A stretch of 64,000 nt of DNA from Adineta steineri (taxonomy: Eukaryota > Rotifera > Eurotatoria > Adinetida > Adinetidae), in NCBI GenBank assembly GCA_905250115.1, contig CAJNOI010000001.1, positions 821,115 through 885,114 of the forward strand. The letters are read 5' to 3'. Numbering within the stretch: position 1 is the stretch's first letter; each line of letters opens with the position of its first letter. Of this stretch, positions 12,201 through 24,784 are shown piece by piece. The notes under the pieces are model-generated. The model did not search any database and was not told the origin of the DNA. It worked only from the letters and a program-made list of their open reading frames with translations. A program made the translations under genes and the position numbers.

Positions 12201-14237
12201 CAAGTATAAAAAATATTTGATACAAATAAAAATATTACTCAAAAGGTATTTGTATAGAAATCTGAATAGATATTATGACTTTCTTTTTTTCGAAAATTAA
12301 TAAATAAAATCAAATTATGACATTTTTTTTTTATGTTGTATAATAATAGTCGATAGATTGATTATACATTCTTTCTTATCTGTTAAGTATTAATAAATAA
12401 ATAATGCGTATAAATAAATAAATATTGTTCATTAGAAGAAGATTTCTATGTTTTTAACAGGAAACTTGACTTATTTAGACATAACTTCATATTCTTCATT
12501 AACTAATTATATATAGTCTGCATAAGAAAACACCAGGAAATATTAATTGAAAAAAGTAGTGTAATTATTTATGAAGAGGAACTACTCATTTCATTCATCT
12601 GTCATGTCTATGCCAGTAGGATATATAGTATTATAGAAAATTTATTCCCATTGACTTTTTCTAACAACGTAAATTTCATTTGTTAGATAAGGGAGAAAGA
12701 GTATATGTTATTCATTTACACTACAGATGCCTTTGATATAATCATAAGATGGATTATTCTGGGGTATATATTCATCATCTATTGTTATTGTTATATTCTT
12801 ATCAAAAGAAAATTTTTCTTCCAGAGAAAAGAATCTTAATAAATTCATACAATAAGAATTCTTTTTTTCTTAATTCAAGATTATATAACTCTTAACTTTT
12901 ACTTATTTACTGCAAGTATATAAATATATTAGCAGCTTTTCTTTTTCGTTCATACATTTTTTTCTTTAAACTTATATGGTTTTCTTTTGTAATTATTTTT
13001 ATGGTTCAATGATTTCTTAAATAAACAAAATTATATGCATGTTTTTTTTTTGTGTATCTATTGAGAAACAAATATTGTTTATAGAAACATTACATTAGTC
13101 ATTTCTTATGTATCGATATAAATACTTTGTTTATGTTAGAGTCAATAGAATTTTTTTTTCTGAATGTCAGTTTTTATTACCTACATATATATTATTTATT
13201 TCATCTTTTTTTTTGTAGTATAAATCAATTTTAATCATAATCTTTTCTCTTTCTTCCTTTTTTTTATGTTTACAATCATAGAACATACTCTGACTAATGT
13301 TTGGTGATGACAAGTACAAATAACCTTCATCAGCTATTCTCGTACCATATCCAGTTTCTTATTTTCTCTTTTTTTGATTAATATAAACTGAGAAAGAATA
13401 GAATAATGTCGTCTACTACGACTTATTCTTTACAGATGAATAGTAAACGTGACTATTCTAGATTTTGCTGGTGATATTTAAGAATAAGATATAATTGTTT
13501 TTGAGCATTTCTTTTTAATGAACTATATTGAGAAAAAGAATGACAAATCGATAGGCTCAGGATGAGAATAAAATATTAGACAAGAGTTTTCCTTTTTCTT
13601 CTTCTTCTTTCTTTATTTTCTTATGTGTGTTCGTCTTCTTCTTCTTCTCCTCTCCTCTTCTCTTGTCTTCTCTTCTCTGCTTTTCAACCCATCGCAATCA
13701 ATAGTTACTATTAGACGGATGTGCATCGATACGACGAGTGTCACATACTAATAATTTTAATAATATACAACATCTTTTGTTTGATAGATACATTCATCTC
13801 GAAAAAAAACATTTTATATACTATAACAATAAGGTATGCTACGAAAAAATAATATATATATAGAGACCACTTTTACTCTCTAGTGAGAGTTGTTAAATAG
13901 GTCACTTTGTTTTCCATTTCTTAGTTTATATATATATATTGTTCTAAGAAATTAACGTCAGAAAGAAATAGACAAGACATTCTACGTAGAAATAAATTTC
14001 GTTTTCTTTCTTATATTTGAAATTAGCCAGAAGGATCTTCAGAATATAAATCAAATTAAATGATCTAGCTAATTTCATGGTACTTACTCTTATGACAATT
14101 GTTTGATGTGTAGATGGAGTGCCATCATTTCTATTACTTGTCAAATAACTTTTTGTTTTTTCTATTTTCTCTTTTCTAGAAAAAAGAACAAGTCTATGTT
14201 AAAAATAAATAACCGAATCACATCGAACAAATAAGAA
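9264..14237. other. Long AT-rich intergenic region
   Basis: Nearly 5 kb without a convincing ORF, tRNA or transposon. The only open stretch (11722-11910) is short and low-complexity. It holds a dense pyrimidine tract at about 13581-13680 and several AT dinucleotide runs. It may contain the promoter of the GPCR at 14238. Confidence 0.5.
13581..13680 (+). repeat. Pyrimidine-rich CTT/TCTC tract
   Basis: Runs of cttcttctt and tctcctctc with few purines over about 100 bp, with one interruption (tatgtgtgttcg). It is a simple-sequence repeat about 600 bp upstream of the GPCR start. Confidence 0.7.
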
Positions 14238-15452
14238 ATGGATTCGTTGAATTTAACATATACAATTGCATGTAATGCATCACCACCTGGAACAATCTAT
14301 ATGCATTCAGCACCACCTATTCCACCATCATATTTAAAAGCAACAGCTGTTTTTGTTTATACTCTATTGAGTATTCTTACTGTTGGTGGAAATGCACTTG
14401 TATGTCTTATTGTATTTCACTTTATGGGTGTAGTTACAGTGACAAATTTATTTATTGCTAATTTAGCTGTAACAGATCTATTGATCGGTCTTTTTTGTAT
14501 TCCAATTGTACTTATATCAGATTATCTTTTATCAGATTGGCCATTTGGAACATTTATGTGTAAATTTACATCATTTGCACAATCTGTTTTTGTTGTATGT
14601 ACAGTTTATACATTAATAGCAATGTCAGTTGATCGTTATATAGCTATAATACATCCATTAAATCAAAAATTAACAAGAAAACAATGTCGAATATTAATTG
14701 GTTTACTTTGGACATTTGCATTAGTATTTAGTTCACCAATATTTATTGATATGCATATACGTCATACTTGTTTTCATCGTGATTCGAATAATGAAACAGA
14801 ATATACCCAAACATTATGTGAAACAATTGGTCTTCCACCAAAATTACAAACAGCTTATAATGTTGCAACGATAACTATTATTTATTTAATTCCATTATGT
14901 GTTTTAACAATAATTTATATACGTCTGGGATGGCAATTACATCAAACACGTGCACCTGGTGAAGCACATTCAGAACGTGATGCTAAAATAAAAAAATCGA
15001 AAAAAAAAGTTATTAAAATGTGTTTTGTTGTTGTTATTATGTTTGGTGTTTGTTGGTTTCCAATGCAATTATATACAAATATATTACATTCATATTTGGA
15101 TGCAATCTTTCATCAAGAATATGTTCCACATGTTTATTTTGCTTTTCATCTTATGGCTATGAGTAATTCATGTGTTAATCCAGCTATTTATGGTGTTATG
15201 TCTTCGAATTTTCGCGCAGGTTATATACATTATTGGCATTGGTTAATAACATGTTGTGGTTTATCAAATACACGTTTTGATATTAAACCGGATCGAAGAG
15301 AAGATATTAAAAGGGAAACAACATTCCAAATTCATCATAAATCATATGAATTAACTGTAAAACCTCCTATTGATTTTGATCGATCAAGTAATACATCGAT
15401 ACCATGTTCACTACCATTGATATCATCTCAAAGAGTATCAGCAAACGAGTAA
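14238..15452 (+). CDS. Class A (rhodopsin-like) neuropeptide-type GPCR
   Basis: Intronless 404-aa receptor with seven TM segments. The landmarks are intact: GNALV in TM1, NLAVTDL in TM2, WPFGTFMC with the TM3 cysteine, DRY at 132-134, CWFP in TM6 and NPAIY in TM7, followed by a Cys pair (TCCG) in the cytoplasmic tail that could be palmitoylated. N-glycosylation sites (NLT, NAS) lie in the short N-terminus. The lysine-rich third loop (KIKKSKKKVIK) is typical of G-protein coupling. The WPFG and AMSNSCVNP motifs place it among peptide receptors (NPY/RYamide/NPFF-like), but the ligand cannot be named. Unlike the two receptors at 18.9 and 24.8 kb, it is canonical and not their paralogue. Confidence 0.85.
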   Translation: MDSLNLTYTIACNASPPGTIYMHSAPPIPPSYLKATAVFVYTLLSILTVGGNALVCLIVFHFMGVVTVTNLFIANLAVTDLLIGLFCIPIVLISDYLLSDWPFGTFMCKFTSFAQSVFVVCTVYTLIAMSVDRYIAIIHPLNQKLTRKQCRILIGLLWTFALVFSSPIFIDMHIRHTCFHRDSNNETEYTQTLCETIGLPPKLQTAYNVATITIIYLIPLCVLTIIYIRLGWQLHQTRAPGEAHSERDAKIKKSKKKVIKMCFVVVIMFGVCWFPMQLYTNILHSYLDAIFHQEYVPHVYFAFHLMAMSNSCVNPAIYGVMSSNFRAGYIHYWHWLITCCGLSNTRFDIKPDRREDIKRETTFQIHHKSYELTVKPPIDFDRSSNTSIPCSLPLISSQRVSANE

Positions 15453-16797
15453 ATTCGTTATCGTGTGTTTTTTTTTATATAAAAAGAAAAATCATAGGAG
15501 ATATTTTCAAAAAAAATTATATATATATATATATTTTATGCATATTGATTAATTATTTTTGTTGTTATTGTTTTTCTTTGTATAAAGAATTTTATGTCAA
15601 TGAACAGCATAGATTAACAAAGTGTAAGTTAAGAAAAAAAAAACTTTTTTGTGATTTAATTTTTGCAGAGAAAATATTTTATGAAGAATATTTCAAAGTG
15701 TTTTTTTGAACTTGACAAAGACGACATTTTATTTCTTAATATGTTTTTCTAGATTCTTATAAGAACAGAAAATACTTCCTATAAATACGTTGTTTTGATA
15801 ATATTTCCGGTGAACTATCATGTAATAGGATACTTCACATGCCAAAATATTGTTATATCACTAAAAATAATAATACGGATATTGCTTTAATTATCAAATT
15901 GAACTTCATCATTATCGACATTACAAATCTATTTTTAATTATATACATTCATCGTAAAATTCTTTCTATCTCAATCTATATTTAGTATTCTATTAATATT
16001 CTAACTAAGAGCCGCCTTCTATTGAAAGTAAATCTCTGAAAAATGAGTATTAATTTATTCTAAGTCATATGAAATTGTTTTTAGATTACATTAGCACTAA
16101 TAATCTCTGTAATATGACCATAATGGTTATATTAGTGATTAGTAAAGGTCGCAATATCTTCGAAATAGAAAATGTTATCAATTTCCATAAAAAATTAATA
16201 ATCTCATTAATTATATATATCGAATATTGAGTAAATTTATCATAAACTGAAGTTATTTTTCCAAGTCATAAATAATTCTTTGGAAAGTCTATGTGCTTAT
16301 CTATTATATGCGATAGAGTGCAAACAGACAGTGATTTGTTTTTTATTTTTATCATAGATCATTAGAATCTTTCTTCTCGTAAAATAAAGATATGTTAGAC
16401 ATGATAAAAGACGTCAACATTTCCATTACTATGATAATGTGTCTTAAATGAAGCAGAACCAAAACTATTCTAGCATACATCATGCTTGATCAAGCATTCG
16501 AAGTTTTTAAGTAAAAAAAGTTCTTCTTATAATGATGTTTTTACAATAATGTACAAGGCAATACATATTATTCTATCTTATTTTTACGATAATCTCTGGT
16601 TAATATAGCATATGTGTAAAAAAATGTGGAGGAGAAGTTATTATTATGTTTTTTGATTATGTTAAACAATCAGTACATCATTATCATATATATATACAAT
16701 AGCTAATAAATTCGACATATATATATATATACACATAAAATGAATAAACAATTCGAAAGATCATTGATAATTAATCATCTTTCGAGAAGAAAAAAAT
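15453..16797. other. Intergenic region, nothing recognised
   Basis: AT-rich, with TA microsatellites near 15520 and 16715. No ORF with protein-like composition, no RNA gene and no inverted repeat was seen. Confidence 0.5.
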
Positions 16798-18438
16798 TTA
16801 TTTTAAAAGTATATTACATACGAATAATAACCAAATAAATATGTAATTGAAAGAAAATTGTATAGTTTTATTTGAATATGTAAATAATGATATTGGAGAT
16901 ATTTGAAAATAATCATAAGATACTGATTTAGCAAGACCAATTCGATTTAAATTAAGATCATAAATTGAATAAAAACGATTAAGAAAATAATCACCAAGAA
17001 TCCATATTAAAGCTCCAGTGTTATCATGTAAATTAACACCTTGAAAAACTGTATAACATACATATTTATCATCGTCATTGAAAATCAATAAATATTGTAA
17101 TACTGATAATGTAAATGTTGAATTACCAATTGAAAAATTCACATCGGGAAACGAAGAGAGTAAACGAGTGTAACAATCAACCATATACTATTTTGCATAA
17201 AAGAATAAAGATTTAATATAAAATCATATTATTACTGATCTTACTAATCCAGTTTCTTCATCAAATATTGCACCAATAGTAAGATGAAGTAATGCTATTT
17301 GAATTTTCGGTCCAATAATTAATGTTGTACCTGTATCTAAGATAGCACGACAATTTGAACATATTATTGTATTATTTACTTGTATACTATATTTAGAATA
17401 GAAAAAAAAAACAAAATTCGATTTAGAAATCATTTGTTTTACTTGTTCATCATAAATTCCCAATAGGCATGTATAATCACATTAACATAAGTGATTGAAC
17501 CTGAATATTTAGTTGGATCTACGTCACCAAAGATGAGTTCACCACCGGGATAAGCATCGGGATCACTAATGAAGAAAGAAATATTTAATAAACTATCGAT
17601 TATAATATAAAATATACGGATTAAAATAAAATGAAAAAATTGGATTGGTTATAAGACCTTGCTGCCACATATTATAGAAAATCGATGTTTGACCAGATGT
17701 GCCAAGTGATGAATAAGCAAGACCAAAAACTCCATCAAATGTTGATGTACTAAAACCTGAAATATTCTTTGCTTGAGCAAATGCTTGATTTGATATCGAT
17801 AGATTTCCTATCTAATTCAAATTAAATAATTAATTATTAGTAATTAATTGTTCATACATACTGTTACAGTATCATTAACGAAAACACCATTAGCAAATGA
17901 ACCATCTCCATATACAACTCCAAATGTAGCTCCATTAGCTCGAGATGTATTGGATTTATCTGAATCATATTTTGCTTTATTTTCTAAAATATATATACGA
18001 TATTCAAAGATTATAAATAGAAGAATATTTACCACAACTAGAATGACATTGAATGGATGGTACCCATAAATCTGTAGAACCTGTATCAAAATCAATACGA
18101 AATGTTTTTCTTGGTGTACCAATTGAAATTAAACCAATCCAATAAAACTAAAAGAAAAAGATGAAAACTTTTGTTATTGTTATATCTTACATTAGCTTGA
18201 TTAATTAATATTTCTGTTACTGGACTTGTTTTACCTATAAATCGTAATGAACTTTTGTAAGTTTCTCCTTCGATATCATTGTTTCGTGTTGGAACACCTG
18301 ATATTCGATAACATGATATTCTATAAAATGAATATTTTCAGAAACAAACATAAAAGAAAATAATTACCGAGGTAAATCACTTGATGATGATACATTAGCT
18401 ATCGAAAGTAAGAACACAACAATGTATAGATTCAACAT
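16798..18438 (-). CDS. Pepsin-family aspartic protease (cathepsin D/pepsin A1 type)
   Basis: A multi-exon gene with introns of about 50 bp, starting at the ATG complementary to 18436-18438 and ending at 16798. The N-terminus is a signal peptide (MLNLYIVVFLLSIANVSSS). Both catalytic motifs are present: DFDTGSTDLWVP (about 18055-18095) and AILDTGTTLIIG (about 17310-17345), together with the flap (VVYGDGSF) and FDGVFGLAY. Around 17400-17455 a short intron inside the reading frame must be removed to join YWEFMMN to NTIICSNCRAI; the GT/AG sites are there. The protein ends in a hydrophobic segment preceded by Asn/Ser-rich residues, suggesting GPI or membrane anchoring rather than lysosomal release. 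A digestive or surface role is inferred. Confidence 0.82.
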
Positions 18439-18869
18439 TTTTAAAAATTAGTCCTATGAGTTAGAACGAAAAAACTATAACGAAAAATAGTCTTCCTCTT
18501 TCGTCTAAATATAAGATAAAAAATGAAATAATGTTTGATAATGATCATTTATTTGCTTATTTTGATGACACAAAAACCTATTTGATATCCTTCATCGACA
18601 TACAATAAAACAACAACATTCTTTTCATTATATTTAAAAGATGAAAAAAAAATAATGATTTAGTATTTGAAATAGAAATTTTAAAAGATTATACAAGTAA
18701 AATCGAAAGTTATATAGGAAGATATAGTTAAAAAGTTCAAAGACTATGTAATCATGTCGTATGTCATGCATTGATTATTTTCTTAAATTTATTTTTATTT
18801 TAAAATAGTTATTGTTTACAAGACAAAATCAAAGAACGCACAATGAATATAATCACAATGAAAAAGAAA
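18439..18869. other. Intergenic region, nothing recognised
   Basis: About 430 bp between the protease start and the 3' end of the next GPCR, both on the minus strand. AT-rich, with no ORF or repeat of note. Confidence 0.5.
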
Positions 18870-19913
18870 TTAAAATTCTTGAAATACTGGTAAAATTTGA
18901 TTGATACTTATGATTTGTTCAACTGGTCGTTTCTTATAACGACCAAATAGGACATGATTCAGTTGTTGACGAAATCGTTTTGATACACAAATATAAATAT
19001 AAAATGGACTCTGAAATTATATCAGACATTTAATAAAAATCATCCTTTTATTCGTTTTACTTACGGCAAAATATAAGTAATAAATAAAACCAGTTATTGC
19101 AATAGCAAGAACTATTTGCATATAATTAGATGGATAATTTGTCGGTGTCGTCGACGTTAAAATAATTAGGATAGTAACATATGGTACAACAACGAAGAAA
19201 TTGTGAACAACTTGAATAAGAACCATTGAAGTTAACTGCTTATCTAATTCACGTCGGACTATTGGTACTCTTCGAAAACGAATTTGTCTCACATTTCGAT
19301 ATGCTAATGTTCCAAATACTACTGTAATGAGTATTGGAAGCATACCAGTTAAAATCAGTGTATAACCATAAGTGAAATATTGTTGATAGTTTAGATTTAT
19401 TATTGTGCAAGTAATATCATTTGTTCTTCTTGAAATAACTGGAGAAAACCAAATTAATGTTGGAACTCCGTGAAGAAGCCAAATAATAAAAAATACGATA
19501 CATAAAATATATGCTCTTTTGATATTAAATAATTGTTGCCATCGAGAACGAAGTGAAGTAACTAAGAATTGATCAATCGTTGCTAAACACATACATGTTG
19601 ATGATGTTAATGCACATACTTGAAGACAATAGTTTCTAAATTTACAAAATGATATTGAAGTTTCTGTCCAATTATTATTAAATCCAGTAATAAAAATTCG
19701 TGAGACTAAACTTGTTAATAGTTGGCCGATATTGAGAAAAGACATGATAATTAAGAAGAAAGCACATGAATTTTGTCTAAATGTTTTGAGACTAAGAAAA
19801 ACAATAATATTAAGAATATTACCAAGAAGACCAGCACATAGAACTGGTATACCAAAATAGATTGCTACTTGTTTTGTAATATTAATCAACATGTCGTTTG
19901 TTAATGTTAACAT
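18870..19913 (-). CDS. Rotifer-type class A GPCR, divergent, copy 1
   Basis: Two exons (19065-19913 and 18870-19010) separated by a 54-bp intron in TM7; about 329 aa. Seven hydrophobic segments begin with GLLGNILNIIVFLSL. TM3 carries CLATIDQFLV where most family members have DRY, and TM7 reads YLYFAVSPFYIYICVSKRFRQQL, so NPxxY is replaced by SPFYIY. The third intracellular loop is basic (RQIRFRRVPIVRRELDKQL). It is a clear paralogue of the receptor at 24785-25832, sharing SLKTFR-NSCAF, SFLNIGQL, CLATIDQFL, AYRNVRQI, VRRELDKQLT and the intron position. Ligand unknown; a FMRFamide- or chemosensory-like role is only a guess. Confidence 0.82.
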
Positions 19914-20631
19914 TATGTAATGTAATCCCTACTGTAGTCTATAGAATGACTTCTTTTTAAATAATATTTCTCACTTTATGGTTTGGTATGAATGTGCTTT
20001 CTAGCTGGAAAAGTTTATTATTTTATAATTCTATTTATATATATCTTAATTAAAACACATGTTTGAAGTAGACAGAAAAGTATCCTGTGGGTAAAATTTT
20101 GCTAGAAATTATAATATTGTATTTTATAATAATTAATTGAATGTACATGTCGAGGATTTCTCTATATGCAGCACTGTTACGATTTGTTTTAGGGAACATT
20201 ATTAATTAATTCGATGATGTTAACTATTTTTGTTGATGAAAGTATTATAGAAATTGTAACAACAAACACTCTATATTGATATAGTCCTAATAATATCGAT
20301 GATACAATCCTAGTAAGAAGCAAAGTATTGTATGGAGTGTAAGTACGTATATGGGAAAGAGAAATAAACATTAACTATCAAAAATTTTTAATATTTAAAA
20401 ATAATGTAGCGTAAAATGCTAAGACACGCATTGCGATTCTAAAATTAAAAATAAATCTTTTTAATTGAAGTTTGTTTATGCGTAATAGTTTTATGTGACT
20501 TGAGGTAGTGTTTCCTAGATTATTCTTCATATTATCATGCGCTTAGCCGTATATTGAGTGAAATATAATTTAATTATACGACGGAATATCAAAGAATTTA
20601 AATTTATTTTAAAACCTTCATTCTTACTATC

Positions 20632-20928
20632 ATGTGGAATTATGAAAGTCCAGTTTCTTTATTCAATGTATTTAAAATGCTTTGGATTATACCAATGAAT
20701 TCCTATGAATGTGAACAAAGTTTCTCATCGTTAAGAATATGAAAAAGTTATTTAAGAAATAGTATGGGACAATAAAGATTGTCAGGCGTTGCCTTTTTGA
20801 ATATTCAAAAACATTTTGAAATTAATATAGATCAAATAGTAACAGATTTTGTTGCAAAGAAAGATGGTGAAGATGAGCAACGGTTATCCAGCTTCACCAA
20901 GAAAAACATAATGAAAGTGCAGAGATGA
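20632..20928 (+). pseudogene. Decayed hAT transposase, C-terminal dimerisation region
   Basis: Reading one plus frame from 20632 gives about 98 codons with two internal stops (tga after SSLRI, taa after NSMGQ). The series ECEQSFSSLR, then KSYLRNSMGQ, then RLSGVAFLNIQK followed by D-x-IVTDF matches the end of hAT transposases (ZMYM/TTF-type: ERSFS-LRRIK-YLRN-M-Q-RLS-LALL-I). Only this piece is left, the N-terminal zinc finger and catalytic core were not found nearby, and no terminal repeats were seen. It is a dead fragment. Confidence 0.7.
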
Positions 20929-21396
20929 TGAAATGAGAAAGAACAAAGACGACTAACATATGTACAGATATGTGAGGAGGAGAACAAAAAAAGAAAGATA
21001 TGTGAGAGAAGAGAACAGAAAAAGAATATATCTGAAAGAAAAGAAAAGTACATTTTTTTTAACTGGTATGTTTTTTATTTAATATCACATTAAAAAAAAG
21101 ACAGTTTCGTGTGTAACATGCATATAGGTTAGTTAGTTATACTTCATATACTTTTTCAAGTGTAATATGAGACTTAAAAATGTACACAAACAGCACAAAT
21201 CTACTACCTAGATGAACAATAAAATAAATAAAAAAAACTAAAGTGCAGATCTTGAGTGCGTGGTATATTTGTTCTTATAAAATATTAATTTGCCGTATAT
21301 ATCAGAGTCTTATCGTTTATATGATTTTGATATCATTCTTCACTGCAACGGCGAACCAATATTCCATTTATCACATTACTATTTTTACTTTAATAG

Positions 21397-21630
21397 TTAG
21401 GCGTAACCCAAATCCAAACTATTAGAGTTTGTTGAGTATGAGTTTGAATCATGTCTAGGTTCGTTATTGAAAGAAGTAGATAAATCTGCGTTGGATCCAG
21501 GAGGGTATGGGTTATGGTAATAATCAAGAAGAGCAGCGTGCCGTAGATCACTGACAGGTGAGCTTGTGTTCTTGATTTCTTGCGATTCCTCCGCAATATT
21601 ACTTTGTGTACAATTATCGCTGCGACTCAT
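21397..21630 (-). CDS. Doubtful 77-aa ORF
   Basis: Begins MSRSDNCTQSN and ends LDLGYA. It is Ser/Asn-rich, hydrophilic and less AT-biased than its surroundings, so its composition is more protein-like than other intergenic ORFs. No domain is recognised and no splice partner found. It could be a lone exon, a gene fragment or chance. Confidence 0.2.
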   Translation of the reverse strand: MSRSDNCTQSNIAEESQEIKNTSSPVSDLRHAALLDYYHNPYPPGSNADLSTSFNNEPRHDSNSYSTNSNSLDLGYA

Positions 21631-24017
21631 TTATATTTTTGGAGTGATAATTCCGTGTCCGAAAATGTATGAATTATAATGAATATATTTTCATTCAGAA
21701 TCTTTCATTTTATAAGATTTTTCATTTGGAAAATCACAGCATTGTGCCAATACTTTTCCTGTTTTTTATTATGTAGAAAAAGAATGACGGCGCACTTTAG
21801 AATTCCCTTCATATACGTGTGCATATTTCACATTGTTATCACACATTGAAAACGGTTTTTTCTTTTTTCTAAATATAGACGAGACGAAAGATATTTCCTA
21901 TACACTTTGTAGTATTTACCAACTTAGATTGTCTTTCTTTATAATTTGCATTGCATCACAATATCTTTGCGTAACTAATCATCTGATAATAAATGAAATA
22001 TAATAAATTCATTTTCGATAATAAATATGCTGAAGATACTCATACATGAAGTGTAATAGAGAATGATAATTGAATATCGGTAATCTAAGCATTGTCAACA
22101 TGATTGAAATCGTCTGATGAAAACTAAAAAAAACGTCTACAAAAAGTTATCAAGAATAATTATTTATCTTATACATACTATTCAATAAAATATTTACTTT
22201 CTATTTCAGTATGTCACGCAACAAACTAGCGATAATGTTTTACTATAAATATAATAAATTAAATCACAGATTTTATTAGACAATTAGTAAAGAATAATTC
22301 TTCACATGTTTGTATATATTTAAATGATCTGTTCATTAAAGAAAAGTAAAAATCAAATTTATTCATATAAGTTTTGTTGTTACATACTAACAGTAAAAGT
22401 AATATCCTCTTTTTGTTAAAAAAAAGAACATTTTTTCTTTCCTTTACGGAAATCAGTTCTTCTTTGTCTGCATATTTTCTTTATTAATTATCAATATATT
22501 ACAATACTTATTGTAAATATGTAATAATATTTATTAAGAAAAGTTACATTTGTATGAAAGTCATAGGTAATTTATATATAAAAATGATATTATTTAAAGA
22601 TTTAATATTTATACAGGACAATGTAATCATCTGTTATTCTTTAGAATAGTAGTTAGTGCTTATATCTAACCAAAATGAGATAACTTATTAATCATTATAT
22701 TGATTTACATATTGTAGTACTATTAAATTTCATGTGTATTTATTAAATGTTTGATAGATACTGAATTAGCAGAACACACTCTGAATATTTGTAATAAAAA
22801 AACTTTGGAAGTTTATCGCACTATTATCGACTAATGTATTTTTTCAGCTTAGTTAAATAAAAGCGAGTATATACTCACAATTCATTCTATCTGTTTTTTA
22901 TTACTTTACAAAAGGATATTGGTTTATTAGGAAGTTTTTAGATCACTTATACTGCTTAGATTTTATTAAATACATTTATAATCTACAAAATTCGGACAAT
23001 GTTTGTGCTTGCCAAAATTAAAGTAAATAATTTTATATTTACTTCTATACAAAACTTAATCCTTCCGTATAGAGATTGTCTGTATCAAAGTATATCGATA
23101 TTGTTTTTATTAATTATTCGAAAAATGTGGAAAAGCATCTTTATAACACATGAATAATTTAAGTATACTGCTAATGCTTTTATGTTCTTTTAATAAAATT
23201 AATGTCTGTGGAAAATGTCTCTTTATAACCATTAAATCTAGTTCTTATTTTAGTATATTTTACAGACTGATGACGCAGGCAAAAAAAGCATAATTAATTT
23301 GCAGGCATACTATTATATAATTCTAACCATGTGCTAGTAATCCAGTTTGAGATATAACAATGATTACATACTAATAAAGCAATTTTAATCGAAGATAAAA
23401 TATTTCTCAAACAAAAAAAAATGAAAAAGTTAGAAACTTTTTGAAAGAGTTTGATTATCATTCAGTGAGAAGTGGAATTTCAACAAATTGTTAAATATAT
23501 ATAAATTCCTGCGTTTTTTTTATCTAGTCTATATCAAAAATAGAATCAATATTATGCAATCTTTAATTTGCATTATTCCATAAACAGTTTTTTAATTTTC
23601 TACAGAATTATTTATTAATACATCCATTGTAAGTATCATTATGAAGACTTCTTTCAATATTAACAAACATTATTATAAGATAAAGACGCATTTTGTTTTC
23701 ATACATTAAAAAATCTACGCAATTTATATGTAATGAAGATTGTTTTAGAATTCGGTATAATTTTCATTAGTATATGTCGAGTACACAATTTTAATTATGT
23801 TTCGTATACATCTATAAACTATTTGCTCTTCGATTTGAACTATATGACATAATAATTCCATCGAAATAAATATGTAGTACTTCAATTATAAAATAGAATT
23901 TATTTAATCATGTCACTAGCTGAAGATTAAATCGTTAAGCTACAAGTTACAATTTAATCTAGTGTAATAATTTGTTTTTTTTACGGTATATAAATCTCTA
24001 ATAAAACAGATTATTGA

Positions 24018-24190
24018 CGTAAGCCGTACGGCTGAGCAGCCGCCACCGATGAACTGAAGGAAATTAAAGCCGCCATCGCTGTGACAGTAGAAATTTTAAA
24101 AACTTATAAGCCGCTGTCGTTGTAAGACCGTGGAATATCAAATCTACGCCGCCCTCTATTACCCTACCGACTTACACCTCAAGATGCATA
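24018..24190. other. GC-rich island with imperfect GCCGCC-containing repeats
   Basis: Within very AT-rich DNA this stretch holds four GCCGC-type words about 30-41 bp apart (near 24038, 24068, 24109 and 24147) and the perfect 12-bp palindrome agccgtacggct. Reverse-strand reading gives only a 21-codon ORF. Origin unknown: a mobile element end, a promoter island or a decayed gene. Confidence 0.35.
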
Positions 24191-24784
24191 CGACACTGTG
24201 ATATTTGATTAATAATACAAAATAAACAACGTATAAATAAAACTAATTTATTATATAAATAGATATTTTTTTATTTCGTTCGATTGAACATTTAAGACAT
24301 ATTGTTTTAACAATAGTTTTCCTTCTTCATATACAATTTTAAAAAAGTCCCTAGAAAATGCATGTTTATTTGAATAAATTAAATAGATATAAATGAAAAA
24401 TACTCTAAAGAACTTGTTTATTATTAAAAAAAAAGATTTTAATTTTAATTTCTATTATATACATAATGCTAATTTTTAGTATTATTTTCAGATTTAATAA
24501 ATATTTTGTATAGAATGACAAGTACCATAAATAGAATAATCCATTAGTTATTTCATTACCTCAGCTTTTTTTTCCTATTAATGAAAACCTTTAACAGTTA
24601 ACATACTTATTATAATATAAAAGTAAAGTAAATGTTACTCTATATTAAATTGTTTAAAGAAAATTTTGCATATTTCTCTTTGTAATAAATTTATTTTGAA
24701 TAATTATAAAATAAGAGAAATATTTTTGGTCTGTTATGTGGAAAATATGAAACAATAATGGTTAATAAATATGTTCATAATTAT

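Larger units (their letters stand above)
19914..24784. other. Intergenic region with decayed transposon and a GC-rich island
   Basis: About 4.9 kb between the two paralogous GPCRs. It contains the hAT remnant at 20632-20928, a weak 77-codon minus ORF at 21397-21630 and a compositionally odd GC-rich stretch at about 24018-24190. The rest is AT-rich without recognisable content. Confidence 0.5.
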
